64,000 nucleotides of DNA from Ciborinia camelliae. Taxonomy: Eukaryota > Ascomycota > Leotiomycetes > Helotiales > Sclerotiniaceae. Positions 12,205-23,101 of this stretch are shown piece by piece. The stretch spans positions 1,489,782 to 1,553,781 of the forward strand of contig JANPYM010000009.1 in the NCBI GenBank assembly GCA_025890175.1, written 5' to 3'. The position numbers were made by a program, and so were the translations under genes. Below the pieces are notes generated by a model, which was given only the letters and a program-made list of their open reading frames with translations, searched no databases and had not been told where the DNA came from. How positions within the stretch are numbered: position 1 is the stretch's first letter; each line of letters opens with the position of its first letter.

Positions 12205-13651
12205 CTACAAAAGAGCCGCACCAAAAAAGGTCAAACTAGCGACCAATGCACCGATAACCATTGGCGACTTATCCATTGGGGCCAATGAGTTTCCTGCACT
12301 TTTTGCGGTACCAGTTCCAGTGGCAGTGGAAGTTCCACTAGTTTTAGCGCCACTGGCAACAGCTGTGACAGATCCAGATCCGGCAGTGGCAGTTCCGGTA
12401 GAAGTTCCTGAAGCCCATTGGGAACCAGAACCACTGAATCCAGCACCTTTACCAGCACCGGTCTTCATGAGAGCGGCAGCACCAGATGGAATAGCTGGGA
12501 GAGCATCACTGGTAACGTTCCAGGTAGCAGATTGAGCTGGGCAGTCAGAAGCTTTGTTGGTAGAGCTGTATCCACCATCTCCAGATGGGTCGGGGGAGGC
12601 TGCAAAGGCGGTCTTGAGAGCGGTGAAATCCTTCAATTCGGTTACAGTGGAGCCGGAGATAGTTACGAGACCGTAGTGGGATTCCTCCTCAGAGTATTCA
12701 TAGACGAGACCACCTGAGTAGACTCCAGTCATATCAGTGCTGTAAATGGATTTGACTGCTCCGAATGTACGGGTGTTGGTGTTGCAACCATACTCGGAAA
12801 GGCTATGATAAATTAGTTTGATTATTGCAAAACGAGTCAACAGGACTTACAAGATAGGAATTCCGTAGTCGGTGAAGTTCTTGACTTTTTGATCCCATCC
12901 AGAGGTTGTGAAAGAGGATTCATCACACCAGGAGTAATCGTTGAAGGCAAAGAAATCACTGCGCTGGTCATCGGTACCGCAGTTCATATATTGAGCCATC
13001 TCAAATCGGTTGGAGTTAACATCGGCTGCAGAGTATCCAACGGGGATTGAACGATATCCACGGCTTCCGATATATTGTCTCATATCACGGGTAACGGCCT
13101 TGACGTATGGGGCAGCACTGGTTGTGGTATCATCGTTGATGACTTCGTTTGCTGAGAAGAACGCCAAGGTGTTTGTATAGTTGGCAAATGCATCAATGGT
13201 AGCAAAGATATTTTGGAGGTAAACGGAGTTGTATGAAGGGGCTGGCGTGGCACGGTTGAGGGAGTACAATGGTGTGTTGACATCGAGAACCAAGTAGATT
13301 CCTGCGGCTTCCAAAGCACTCATACAGTCATCGTGATTGGCAGTATTGTCAACCGAGTAAACACGGATAGTATTGATACCAAGCTCCTTGAATTTCGCAA
13401 TATCACGAGTGCAACTGGCCTTGTCGGCAATAGGGTCGACGAGTGTGGAAGATCCTCCTGGTTGATAATCGACTCCACGGATATAGAATCTGTTGTTCCC
13501 AGAAAAGAAAGCTATGGCAGATTAGTAGTTGTTCAAGAACACGTCAATTCCAAATAAACTTACCATTTCCCTTGGTTGTGATGGGAGTGAGAGATGTAGA
13601 GGAAGCTCTTGCAATCAAAGCCAAAGCTGCGATTGTGTTGAAAGCCTTCAT
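12205..13651 (-). CDS. GPI-anchored 1,3-beta-glucanosyltransferase (GH72, Gel/Gas)
   Basis: Exons are the complement of 13564-13651, 12851-13511 and 12205-12802 (448 aa); introns are 52 and 48 bp. The enzyme cleaves and rejoins beta-1,3-glucan chains at the cell surface to extend wall glucan. A signal peptide covers about residues 1-19. The GH72 core has RFYIRGVDYQPGG near 37-49, the acid/base Glu152 in FFSANEV and the nucleophile Glu253 in FLSEYGCN. A Ser/Thr/Gly-rich stretch from about 345 leads to a hydrophobic C-terminal tail (VIGALVASLTFFGAALL), the pattern for GPI attachment. A short Cys-containing segment follows the catalytic domain, but I see no full CBM43 module, as in the Gel1-like subgroup. 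The start is the only ATG before a good signal peptide. Several paralogues exist in such fungi, so no gene number is assigned. Confidence 0.95.
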
Positions 13652-16600
13652 TTTGATGTTGATTGTTGAGTTGATTCGATTTCGGGGTCTGGGGAATGCG
13701 AAAGAAGTTGATGGTAAATGGAAATGGTTGAGCTAAGGGAAAAATGAGTAAAATTGGAATGAAAAAAAGATATGGTGAACGACTCGAAGAGAGTGAGAGA
13801 CGATTCAAGAAGGAACCAATTAGAAGGATCTATTAAATGGCAACTACAACGAGCGACAGTGCCAATAGAAGTTGTAAAAGTAATGTAATGCAATGTAATG
13901 TAATGGAATGAAGAAGAAGGAGTATTTTTGTTTTGATGTTGGAGAAAAGAATTGATTTTAATGTGGAAGGAAGGAGAATAGAAAAGGTTAAGCATCGAAA
14001 AAGGGATTGCATCCAGAATTATCTGCAATAATTAGCCAAGAGAACTTTAATTACTACAACAGAAGCCAATCCAAGTGATCTCGTTTCAATTCTAACGCCA
14101 TGCCATGATGCCACCCATTCTTTTGACATGACTAAACCTTTTATGGTATAGATCTTGTAAAGATAGTCAGGAGTCTAGGCTTGGCGGCTTGGCATTTAAG
14201 GTTTTATAGACTCTTGGAGTTATTTAAATGGTTCGAAACTTTAAACCTGACGTGGATGACCGACCTAATATGAATATCAACGATCCAATCAACGGTTGAT
14301 CAGGTAGGTTTGGTTAATAAATGGTTGATATGGTGGTGGCTCGGGAGTCGGGAGAGGCTCGTGTTTAGGGTGATGAGGGAGGGTTATTTCGGGAAGATCG
14401 AATTTGATGTCTTGAAGTCTGTTTAGAGTGAAGAAGTTAAGTCTGTGAAGAGAGTGAAGTAGGTAAGGTAGGTAATCGAAGTCTCCAGCTTCATATTTCA
14501 AATTACCAAAATAAATAATAAACACGGCCATAATATTAATAACTTTATTGGATCTTTATATCCCAAGGTCAGGCTAGATAAGTATTCCTTCTTAGGAAGT
14601 TCTTACTGTAGGTACCTAGGGATTCATCATCGTACCATCCATTAAATTCACCAAATTCATTTTGATCTCGAACTTTAAAAATTCATCACATTACAACAAT
14701 CCTACCGGTAATACGGCATACCGTATATAATCATCATCATCGTCACCATCACCATCACCATCAAAACAATCACCCAATAATTTCAAACTCCCGACTCCTA
14801 CTAATTATAAAACAACATTCTCCTCTTTTTCTCCTCTTTTTCTCCCCACTATCCACTTGCTACTCCACTAATTCCACAATTCCACAATTCCCCAAGACGC
14901 ACTGCCTCCACAATCAATGCGCATCAACTTCAAACCTCTCCGGGCTGTTAAGTCTGTTCGGACTAGGTACTGTACTTTTAGTCCACGGAGTACCAAAAAT
15001 ATCTAATCCGTAGATACATATCCACCAACCCTTATCCACATTTTCAAACTCAAATCACACCTACCCAAATCACGATCATCCCCTCATCCCCTCGTTTCCA
15101 ATTGATCTCTCGAGCCTCTGGGTCTGATTCTCTCATAAATTCTAATCTCATTCAATCACTCACTTATTTAACAATATACTCGAAATTATTAATGGATATG
15201 GTGCGTATGATGTATGATGTATGATGCAGGTATCATCTATCCCCGCTCCTCCAACTTGGCAAACCTACGTACCTAGCTCTTTATTTATATTTATTATGCT
15301 CTTTATAATTTACTCCCGATTCAGCCAGCCCCCTGCCACTCCGAGTCTCTGACATCTCCCGATTCCCGAATTCAGAATCCAGATGGATGAATTGCCAGAT
15401 TACAAATAACAAGGATGAGAAGCCATTTTGTTCCATTTTTATCCGGATCTTCATGCCAGGCTGTCACTGTGACAGTACCAGCAAGAAACAAGAGTCAAGA
15501 CGTTCTGAGGTCGTATTGATTCTTACATGATTTGGAAGGGATGAGAATCTTTATTCAACAAGCTATAGCTAGCGCTGAGTATGTGAGACGGATTTGATTT
15601 GATTCATCTGAATGATTGAGAGGAAGAAGAGTTTTCTTTGCCTTTGATGTTATGATTTGATTACTTTGGTTTCGTGTCGTACATAATATGTATGAACCTT
15701 TTACAATGCGAAAGTGTGATCTACAACGGATTTTTATATTGAGCCGAATGTCTACGAGTATCATCCTTACTCAAGTTTTGAAGAAAACTTGTCATTTGTA
15801 TTGCATTATTTATTACTTTGGTTCTATGTAATGACAACAAGTTGAACCATGAATTTCATATCTTAAATACCTTGGGGGTACCTTGAGGGTTCCTTGCATG
15901 TTTTCTTCGTCTTGGAGTGAGATGTCTTTTTTGCATCCTATTAATCTATGAGCGGATTGCTATTTTGGGCATTCCTTTGGGTAGGTATGCAGTGCGCAGA
16001 GCTCTCCACTCCTGTTTATTTTTCGCTCGTTTTTTGGTTTGTCCATTCGTTTGTTCCTTATGCATTGCACCGTTGGACAAGGCGCTGTGATGATAACGAA
16101 TTGATTTATCGAGCCGTTTTGCTATCTCGCGACGGGCTTCTCGTGATTTTTTTGTAGATTAATATATACTGTTTCTGATTGATCGATTTGAAGATTGTTT
16201 TCTATCAACAGGATATTTGAAAAGGTTTCTACATATTATGCAGCATCGCCGTTACAGCTTGGACCATTTCGTGTCAATCAACAAACATCGATCTCTCCAA
16301 GGCAAGTCGTTAACAATCACTTCCCCTATTCCTTAGCTTTGAGTTGAAGCTGAGGAATGCAGGTAAAGGGAGTGACTGTTTAAACATCTCCAACTAACCC
16401 ACTCCTCACTAATTTCATCTCTATCAGGTCCTTGCCATAGCTTGAATAGACGAGAGATAGAGTATTATGACAGCATTGCTAATCACAATGTGCTCGTATT
16501 CAAATTTTAGTTTATCTACTTCGCAGATAATCTTATCATCCGCTCAGCACACAACTCTGCCTGTCGAGTGAAGCAATACATACAAACAAGTGGTCTAGGT

Positions 16601-16725
16601 ATGTCACGTCTATATTTATATTTATATACCTAAAGTGCGATGACTTGTACAGCATGAACAAGCAAAAGACTCCACCAGGATGCATGACCTCCACAGCAAA
16701 CTCTACAATCCTCCCCCATATCATC
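13652..16725. other. 3-kb intergenic region, no supported gene
   Basis: Includes the likely promoter and leader of the GH72 gene next to 13651. A CATCATCACC-type microsatellite lies at 14728-14765. The remainder is AT-leaning with many TAGGTACC-like motifs. Open frames such as 15948-16157 have no features of real proteins. No RNA gene was recognised. Confidence 0.5.
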
Positions 16726-17699
16726 TCACCAATCACACCCCTCCGCCAAAACCCCCGCCAATTCCTCCAACCACTTCCTATCAACCTCATCAAACCCATC
16801 TTTAACCCCACAATCCACATCAATAATTGCCTTAACAACCCCATTCACAACAATCGGCACAACAATCTCACTTTGACTAGCGGCATCACATGCTATATGC
16901 CCAGGAAACTTCTCAACATCAGGAACTAACTGCGTAGTCTGAGTGGAAGCGGCGGTGCCACATACACCGCGAGAAAAGGCAATAGTTTGACAAGCGACTT
17001 TTCCTTGGAAAGGGCCGAGAATGAGAGAAGGGCGGGATGCGGGTGACGAGGGATCGAAGGTGTAGAAACCTGGGGGGGAGGGTAAGTTTTTGAGNNNNNN
17101 NNNNAAGGTGTAGAAACCTGGGGGGAGGGTAAGTTTTTGAGCTATGGATAAGGGGGGGGGGAAGGGGGACGAACCAGCCCAATTCACTTCCGAGGAGGGT
17201 GACGGGAGAGATTTATATGCGTGCCATAATAAAGAGGCGGTGTTCGATAGATTACTATTTCCTCGGTTCGTTACTCAGTATCTTAGATACTACCACGCAT
17301 TACCCATCACAACACTTGACGCAATAGCAAGAAAGATCGTAATATTTACCAGACCTAGCGTCAGTCAGTACATATATCAATATATTTGCCTCATAGATAG
17401 TCTCAATCGATATCGGAATCAAAATAAAAGATGCATACCCAATTCCTCTGCCCGTCAAATAGCCCCCTCGCTTCTTCTAATACCTGTGCATAAGCTTCTT
17501 CTTTACTGATATCAGCTTTGAAGGTCGAGGAGTCGGCGTGTACCTATATTTTGTATTTGATGTTAGCTTTTCTAGGTGGTTCGGACGGGTCGGAGGCTCG
17601 AAGGCTAGGTAGGTTATAGATTGGAGTGGACTTTGATGTAGAGATGGGTTTTGGGTTTTGGGTTTTGGTTTGAGGATGGGATGCGATGGCACGTACCAT
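16726..17699 (-). CDS. Free methionine-(R)-sulfoxide reductase (GAF-fold fRMsr), 178 aa
   Basis: Reduces free Met-R-sulfoxide in the cytosol, an oxidative-stress repair step. Exons are the complement of 17697-17699 (ATG only), 17439-17543, 17350-17354 (5-nt microexon), 17175-17254 and 16726-17069; they sum to 179 codons. Family motifs are all restored by this splicing: GQRNWVCNLSN, SLLWHAYKSL, VNWAGFY, ILGPFQGKVACQ, GVCGTAA and GHIACDA. The three conserved cysteines fall at 91, 101 and 125, which as I recall is the numbering of yeast YKL069W; Cys101 is the expected catalytic residue and Cys125 its partner. Intron 4 (17070-17174) contains the assembly gap, so its true length is unknown, but coding sequence is not lost because NWAG joins FYTFD directly. 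Confidence is high for the family and good for the microexon. Confidence 0.9.
17095..17104. other. Assembly gap (10 N)
   Basis: Ten N. The about 35 bases on each side are near-identical (17059-17094 and 17105-17140, differing by one G in a homopolymer), so the gap probably reflects a failed overlap in a poly-G tract and not missing unique DNA. It falls inside an intron. Confidence 0.95.
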
Positions 17700-18774
17700 T
17701 TTGCTTTCCCGGCTTGGTCCGGATGGTCTGATCTGGTCTGGTCTGGTTTGGTGATTTTGGTGGTGACGTGAAAATTAGGCTGCGGCTTGCGAGAAGCAGT
17801 TCATGAAATGCCCAGTGGTGGAATAGTGTGGAGATCAAGTGATTTCAAAAGTCCATTATGCTGATGAGATGAGGGGAGGAAAAAGATCGATACCGGTATT
17901 GTGGTCCGTGCACAATGAAGATTATGGCGTGAGGTCTCGTGATATGAGGGGTTAATTTTTGGGTGTGAAAGTGATTTGAGTGATCTCAATGTCTGCACTA
18001 TTTTTCTCTCTTGAATCTCTCGAGACCGTATTTCTAAAAAGCGATCTTGGTTTTCTCCGATTCTTGCCCTGGTATTTGGTCCCGGTTCATGATTTTCATA
18101 TGATTTTACCAGCGCTTAAAAACGTTGTTTTCTCTCACGGTTGCGCAAATCCCGGCTGTCCAATTGTGTTCAGAGCAGTTCAATCCGATGACGTGAATTA
18201 GGGCACACCATGAGATGGCCTTGGGTTAATTGCTCAAAGATCTTAATCATATATTTCCAGTGTCATGCGCAACATGGTTATCATTTGAATCGTATTTGAA
18301 GAACGAGACCTTTTACCAACTACTTCCAGAGATGAAACTATTTGTGGACGCATTTGCGTCTTTCGTCCTGTTCCACAAGCTTTCACTTATTACTGCAGCA
18401 CTCGATACTGTTGCATATTTCTCGATATGTTTGGCGATGTTCCTTGCCCCTGCGACTCATGAAAGAATCTAGACACAAGAAACTCATGGTGTGGCCCAGG
18501 CACCACGCAAATCCATTAGACCATGGAGAATTCCAACTGTGGCCAACATGAGTCACACCAGTGGTGATCTGAAAACTCATTTGACTTGTGGGCCCTGGCC
18601 AGGCGGATAATTCTTCAAAACTTGTTGGAGCAGCTCACAGTGGGATCCATGGCGATCATCGGTCCTGGGACTTGTAGTTGCCCAAGATAGCCATATTTAT
18701 GGATGGTGCACCACGTTTGTTTCCAAGATGCGTTGTTGATTTGGAGAACGGACGAGGCCAACTCCTTTCACCAT
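17700..18774. other. Intergenic, no supported gene
   Basis: Next to 17699 lies the promoter side of the reductase gene. Frames at 17980-18201 and 18230-18551 are open but show no domain or splice logic that I can support; they may be distant remains of the broken gene that follows. Confidence 0.4.
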
Positions 18775-18779
18775 TCATA

Positions 18780-20391
18780 GGGGATATCTTGCGGTAACAT
18801 CTTCCACAACGACTTGGTGGCAGAAACAAAGGGTCTTGGAACCCCTTCTCGCTGCTAATAGTGGTGTTTCAGCAGAAAATATGTCAAAATTACTAGGCGA
18901 TTCTATCGCGAGCCTCTCAAAATTTAAAAAGCTACGACAATTACTTCTAACACGCTGCGCCGAAGTCAAGTTCGAAAGCCTCAAGATAGGATTGAAAAAA
19001 TCTTCTCGCAACCTGTTAATCATGCTCGCTGACAGTATCCAGAGCGCCAACAAAATCGTGAGTATGTTTAGGCAGGCTCTGAAAACCGCAATGATTTCTG
19101 ACAGAAGATACTGGATCTATGAGTATCTATTGGGCACTTAAAAAAAGACTCACTGCTATGTGTCGGCTTCCAAAACTGACATGGAATCGGAGTTTCGAGC
19201 TCTTTCTATGCATGCAAAGCTGTGGGTGATTCCCGAAGCGCTTTTGGACCACTTTCAAAAAGAACGGGAAATTTTTCGGTGGTTCAACATCTGTCTCGAG
19301 GAGCAAACTCACCTAACGAAGATCATCCACGATGATCTGCTATTCAATTGTCCGTGTAAATTTCCACGGGGCACAACCCTCTTGGGACTTCTCCTTGATA
19401 ATGGAGTGTCTGCTTTGGCTAGGGCGAACCACTCCCTTTGCGCTGGTTGGCAACCTAATAAATGTACGCCTGCGATTGCCTTACATTACTCAAGACTGAC
19501 AAAGGGCGCCGTACTCCCAGCTTAGTCGACTCCAGTTACAAAAAGTCCTACACTAAAATACGCGATTTATGGATCCTTGTTCGCTTACCTTGGTGCGGAC
19601 CCAAAACTATCCAAAGATGTATTAGATGTCGCAGAGGAGCTTCCATTTCCAGAAGTATCTCTATACTTGGGAAACTTCGATTCCTTCTGCCTTATGAATG
19701 ACGGGGAGATGCGGAATGATGGAAGGATCCATTCCGCAGCATTTTTAGCTCTGCCTGAGTTTGTCCATTGGCTTTTAGATTTCCATGATGCGGACTTTAA
19801 AGCAGAAGAGTTTGACAACCACATCCCGATGGCCATCGTTATTCAAATCTACGTTCAATCCTAGGTGCAAAATCGCTAACAGAGAATTGAACTGGAGGGC
19901 CAGACAGAAAAAGACTAAGAAGATATTGGTTAGTGTTACTAGTAGCAAATGGCCTATGTCCACATTACACTAAAAAACAGGTTTAAAACGATCAATGCTA
20001 TGATCGAGGCTCTGGGTATTTTGCAAGATTCAGAGACGGAAAATACTTATACAAGGACAAAAGCGAGATAGAATACTCACCTCATCAATGGGCCCTTAAA
20101 TTCCTAGATATCAATGAGAAGGAGAAAAACGCCCTGATTGTCTGCCTCGATTATAATGGAATGGAATCTCGCTACTTTAAAAGGATATTACCCAACGTAG
20201 GAAACCAACCTAAAGGCTATCACGGCTTGCCTCGAGGTTTTGCTACATTATGGGAGGTTCATGAGCAAGCCTTACAATTACAAGCTTGGAATAATTGGAT
20301 GGATAAGTCTACTGCATTATCAGCTAAACAAGTAGTAGGATTCTTCTGCGGAAACAAGGGATGCAACTTTAGTATTCAAACTTCTTCTTAA
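18780..20391 (+). pseudogene. Broken ankyrin-type fungal protein gene
   Basis: One frame runs from about 18785 to 19864 and is interrupted by a TAA at 19139-19141 and a TAG at 19523-19525. It includes helical, Leu-rich repeats such as LGDSIASLSKFKKLRQLLL and PEFVHWLLDFHDADF, which look like degenerate ankyrin units. Near 19840 the sequence carries on in another frame (NPRCKIANRELNWRARQKKT). From about 19999 to 20388 a third segment (RFRDGKYLYKDK, SPHQWALKFLDI, YNGMESRYFKRILPN, YHGLPRGFATLW) resembles the C-terminus of fungal ankyrin proteins as I remember them. Some breaks could be introns, but no good donor/acceptor pair removes both stops in frame. I treat it as a pseudogene; the exact family is uncertain. 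Confidence 0.55.
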
Positions 20392-23101
20392 CTATAGAGG
20401 CTGGAGACCATGAATTGGATGATTCTGAGAGCCTATTCTGTTTTACTGGAATCCATTGCCTCTGACAACGTGCTCTTGTACTTCTTTCGCCTGCTACACA
20501 ATATTATGCAGTTTCTCACGACTCGGAACTGCATTTAGATAGATGAACTTGGGTAGTTTAAGGCCGCAATCGGCTTATACAATCAATTTGATCTTATCAG
20601 CTGACCGGGCCAGGATCTCCGGACGCCGGGGGACTGTGACGCTCGTATACTGGCTGAGAAGCTCAGGTGAGTGCCCCTAATGAATCAAGTTGTGGACAGC
20701 CATGGTTTCGCATAACTCCACTAAGGAACAGCCAATCCCCAATAAGTGGCTTTCATTAAATGAATTTATTGGGGGATCAAGCGACATCTGCTCAATGAAG
20801 AGCCTGTTTTATTTTGCACCGCACCCAGCGGAGGAGTTGAGGTGCATATTACTTGGTAGGTCTCCAGCCTTAGCAGCATTCCCTTGTGGCTGGAGACAAG
20901 ATCGAGTTCCGGACGCAAGCCATAAGGTATGTTTGATTAAAAGGATGAGCGTAGGTGAGTAGTTTGCCACGCCTACGATTAAGGAAAATTATCTCCAGAT
21001 TTATTTGATTTAGTTCATAAAATTCACATGATCATGTTCACATATATCCTCAAGAAGATCGCGAACTCTGTTTCTCAAATTTCTCAACGTGCTTCTCCCT
21101 ATAAGGCACGACCTTTATACAGCTACACATATGGGATGGCAAAAGAGGAAATGCGTCGAAATATGCAATCAATTCTCACCCCAGAAAGTGGCCTTTATAG
21201 AACAATAAATGGCTATTGTACTGGAAGTAAAGCGATATATACTCAAGTGAGAGTCTATTTTTCCTGTGCCTTGACAGGTATTCAACTCACGAATAAATTA
21301 TACCTAGTATTTGTTCTGAACTATTTCAGCGACCAATTTTTAGATATAAACATGGTTTGCGCATTCACGTACGGAAGATTTCGCCAAGTATTGTATGAAG
21401 AATTGATGCCTTTAAGGCTGGGCACATGATTCAAACCTGGAATGTGTTCCATCACATGTTCGACTTCAGAATGGGTTTATTGGGTTGGAAAGTCCTTTAT
21501 TAGCATACCTTTCGCACCGCAATATTATTTCTAGCCTTTCGTTGTCACCAGGGGTATTAAAATGTGAAAGTACGTTCAATGGTCCAACATAAATCCTACC
21601 TTGAGGGTTGATCTGACCAATATCATGTCAACCATACCTCGGTGGTGTGGTGATATAGTCTAGTGCCGGGAGTATGTGAGGATGAACGCTGGAAAACACC
21701 AGGGAATTCGCTTCTCGAAATCTCGAAATTTCTTGACGTTGAAGATCGTGGTGCAACGTAACTTCAATAAGCATTGAACGGGGTTCTGAAAACTGTATTA
21801 TCTTTCGATAATCTAAATTCTTATATAGGGAAATTGACACACGAGGTCGCGTGGACGAACATATTCCCTGTATTCTTTTTCGCAGTGCTCGGCCGTACAT
21901 ACAGTAACAGATGTGATGGGATCTACTCCGCGAACTAAGCATTTTTCTCTGTAGACTGTCATATAGCCTATAGACAGTCCGAGTAGCTGGTATTACAAAA
22001 TTTGGGTTAATTGGAGAATTCGCCGGCATTAACTAACTCAAAGGGGCATGGTTTTCTTGCGCAGATAACTTTAGGTTATTTGTACCTTAAAGCTTAGGTA
22101 GGCTGCAGTAGGCTGAGCGCATGCGAATAAGGCTCGGATTAACCAATCATGCTACCGGTGAAGGCAGTTACCGATATTTTACTGGTATTTTTAAGCTGAA
22201 TACGATGTCTACCCACTAATTCTCTAAAGTTCAAAAGAACTTGAGCTTCAAAGGTCCACATATACTTGACTTTGTGTTTCTCTACATGGAAGCGCTGGCA
22301 GAAAAATATGAACCTCCCCATTGTGTTCCAAAAGCATTTGCTTATCTATATGTTTCTATTGGGCTCGCCAAACTTCAAAGGGGAGTCAATAGATAGCGTA
22401 TTAATTGGACAAGACTTCTCTTGAAATTTGCCTCAGAAACCCGTACGATATTGAGAGGTGGACAGGATGAAACATTGATGGCGATGAAAATTGCCAAGTG
22501 GTTTAAAATCTTGAAACTTCTAGTCACTAGTCCATGGGCCTGAGAATTATGAAGACGAATCTCAATTCAATGAGAGAGGCTGTGCATTTATTCATAAGGA
22601 CTGCATTTCGAGGCCGAGTAAAATGATGGTACCACAATGGTTATTGGAGAAGTAACCGACAGTCACTCAGAAGAAGAGCATACAATTCTCTTCATTTGTG
22701 CATTAATTATTACACTACGGACTTCTTGTGGTCACCGAAATACTGCCAGCCTATCTTTTCAAGTTTCTTTCAACATCAGACGAAGATGATTTCATGTACC
22801 ATCATGAAGAAGAGATTCTGCAGTGTGACCGAGCCTTTGAATTATTTATTTTGAGAGCCAACAACGGGTGCGAAGAGCAATGAAGAATATAGCAACTTTT
22901 TGTAGGGCGATTCTCGAGCTACAAGGAAATTCTACATACCTAGGTTTCAGCATAGGTTTACCCGAGGTAATATGTCAATTTAGCGGATTATTGATTCATG
23001 CTGCTATTTCCTGACCTGAGACAGAGAAATATAATGGGACCCTATTTGATAATAAGAATAATCGATTTAGTTGATCACCCATTAAATATTTTGTAAGAAA
23101 T
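20392..23101. other. Gene-poor stretch between broken ankyrin gene and SNF2 gene
   Basis: Apart from the possible kinase fragment above, frames at 20690-20962 and 21028-21429 are open without recognisable motifs. No transposon ends were found. The stretch looks like decayed coding DNA. Confidence 0.4.
21628..22029 (-). pseudogene. Possible protein-kinase-like N-lobe fragment
   Basis: An open frame on the minus strand contains EISRFREANSLVF followed by HPHILPALDYI, which resembles the alphaC helix and HPNI-type turn of protein kinases. No glycine loop, catalytic loop or DFG can be found downstream. The first in-frame ATG and the ends have no clear support. If real, it is a fragment. Confidence 0.25.

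Noticed and set aside
12231..12717. Open frames in other phases over the 3' part of the GH72 gene
   Set aside because: Shadows of the Ser/Thr/Gly-rich coding sequence.
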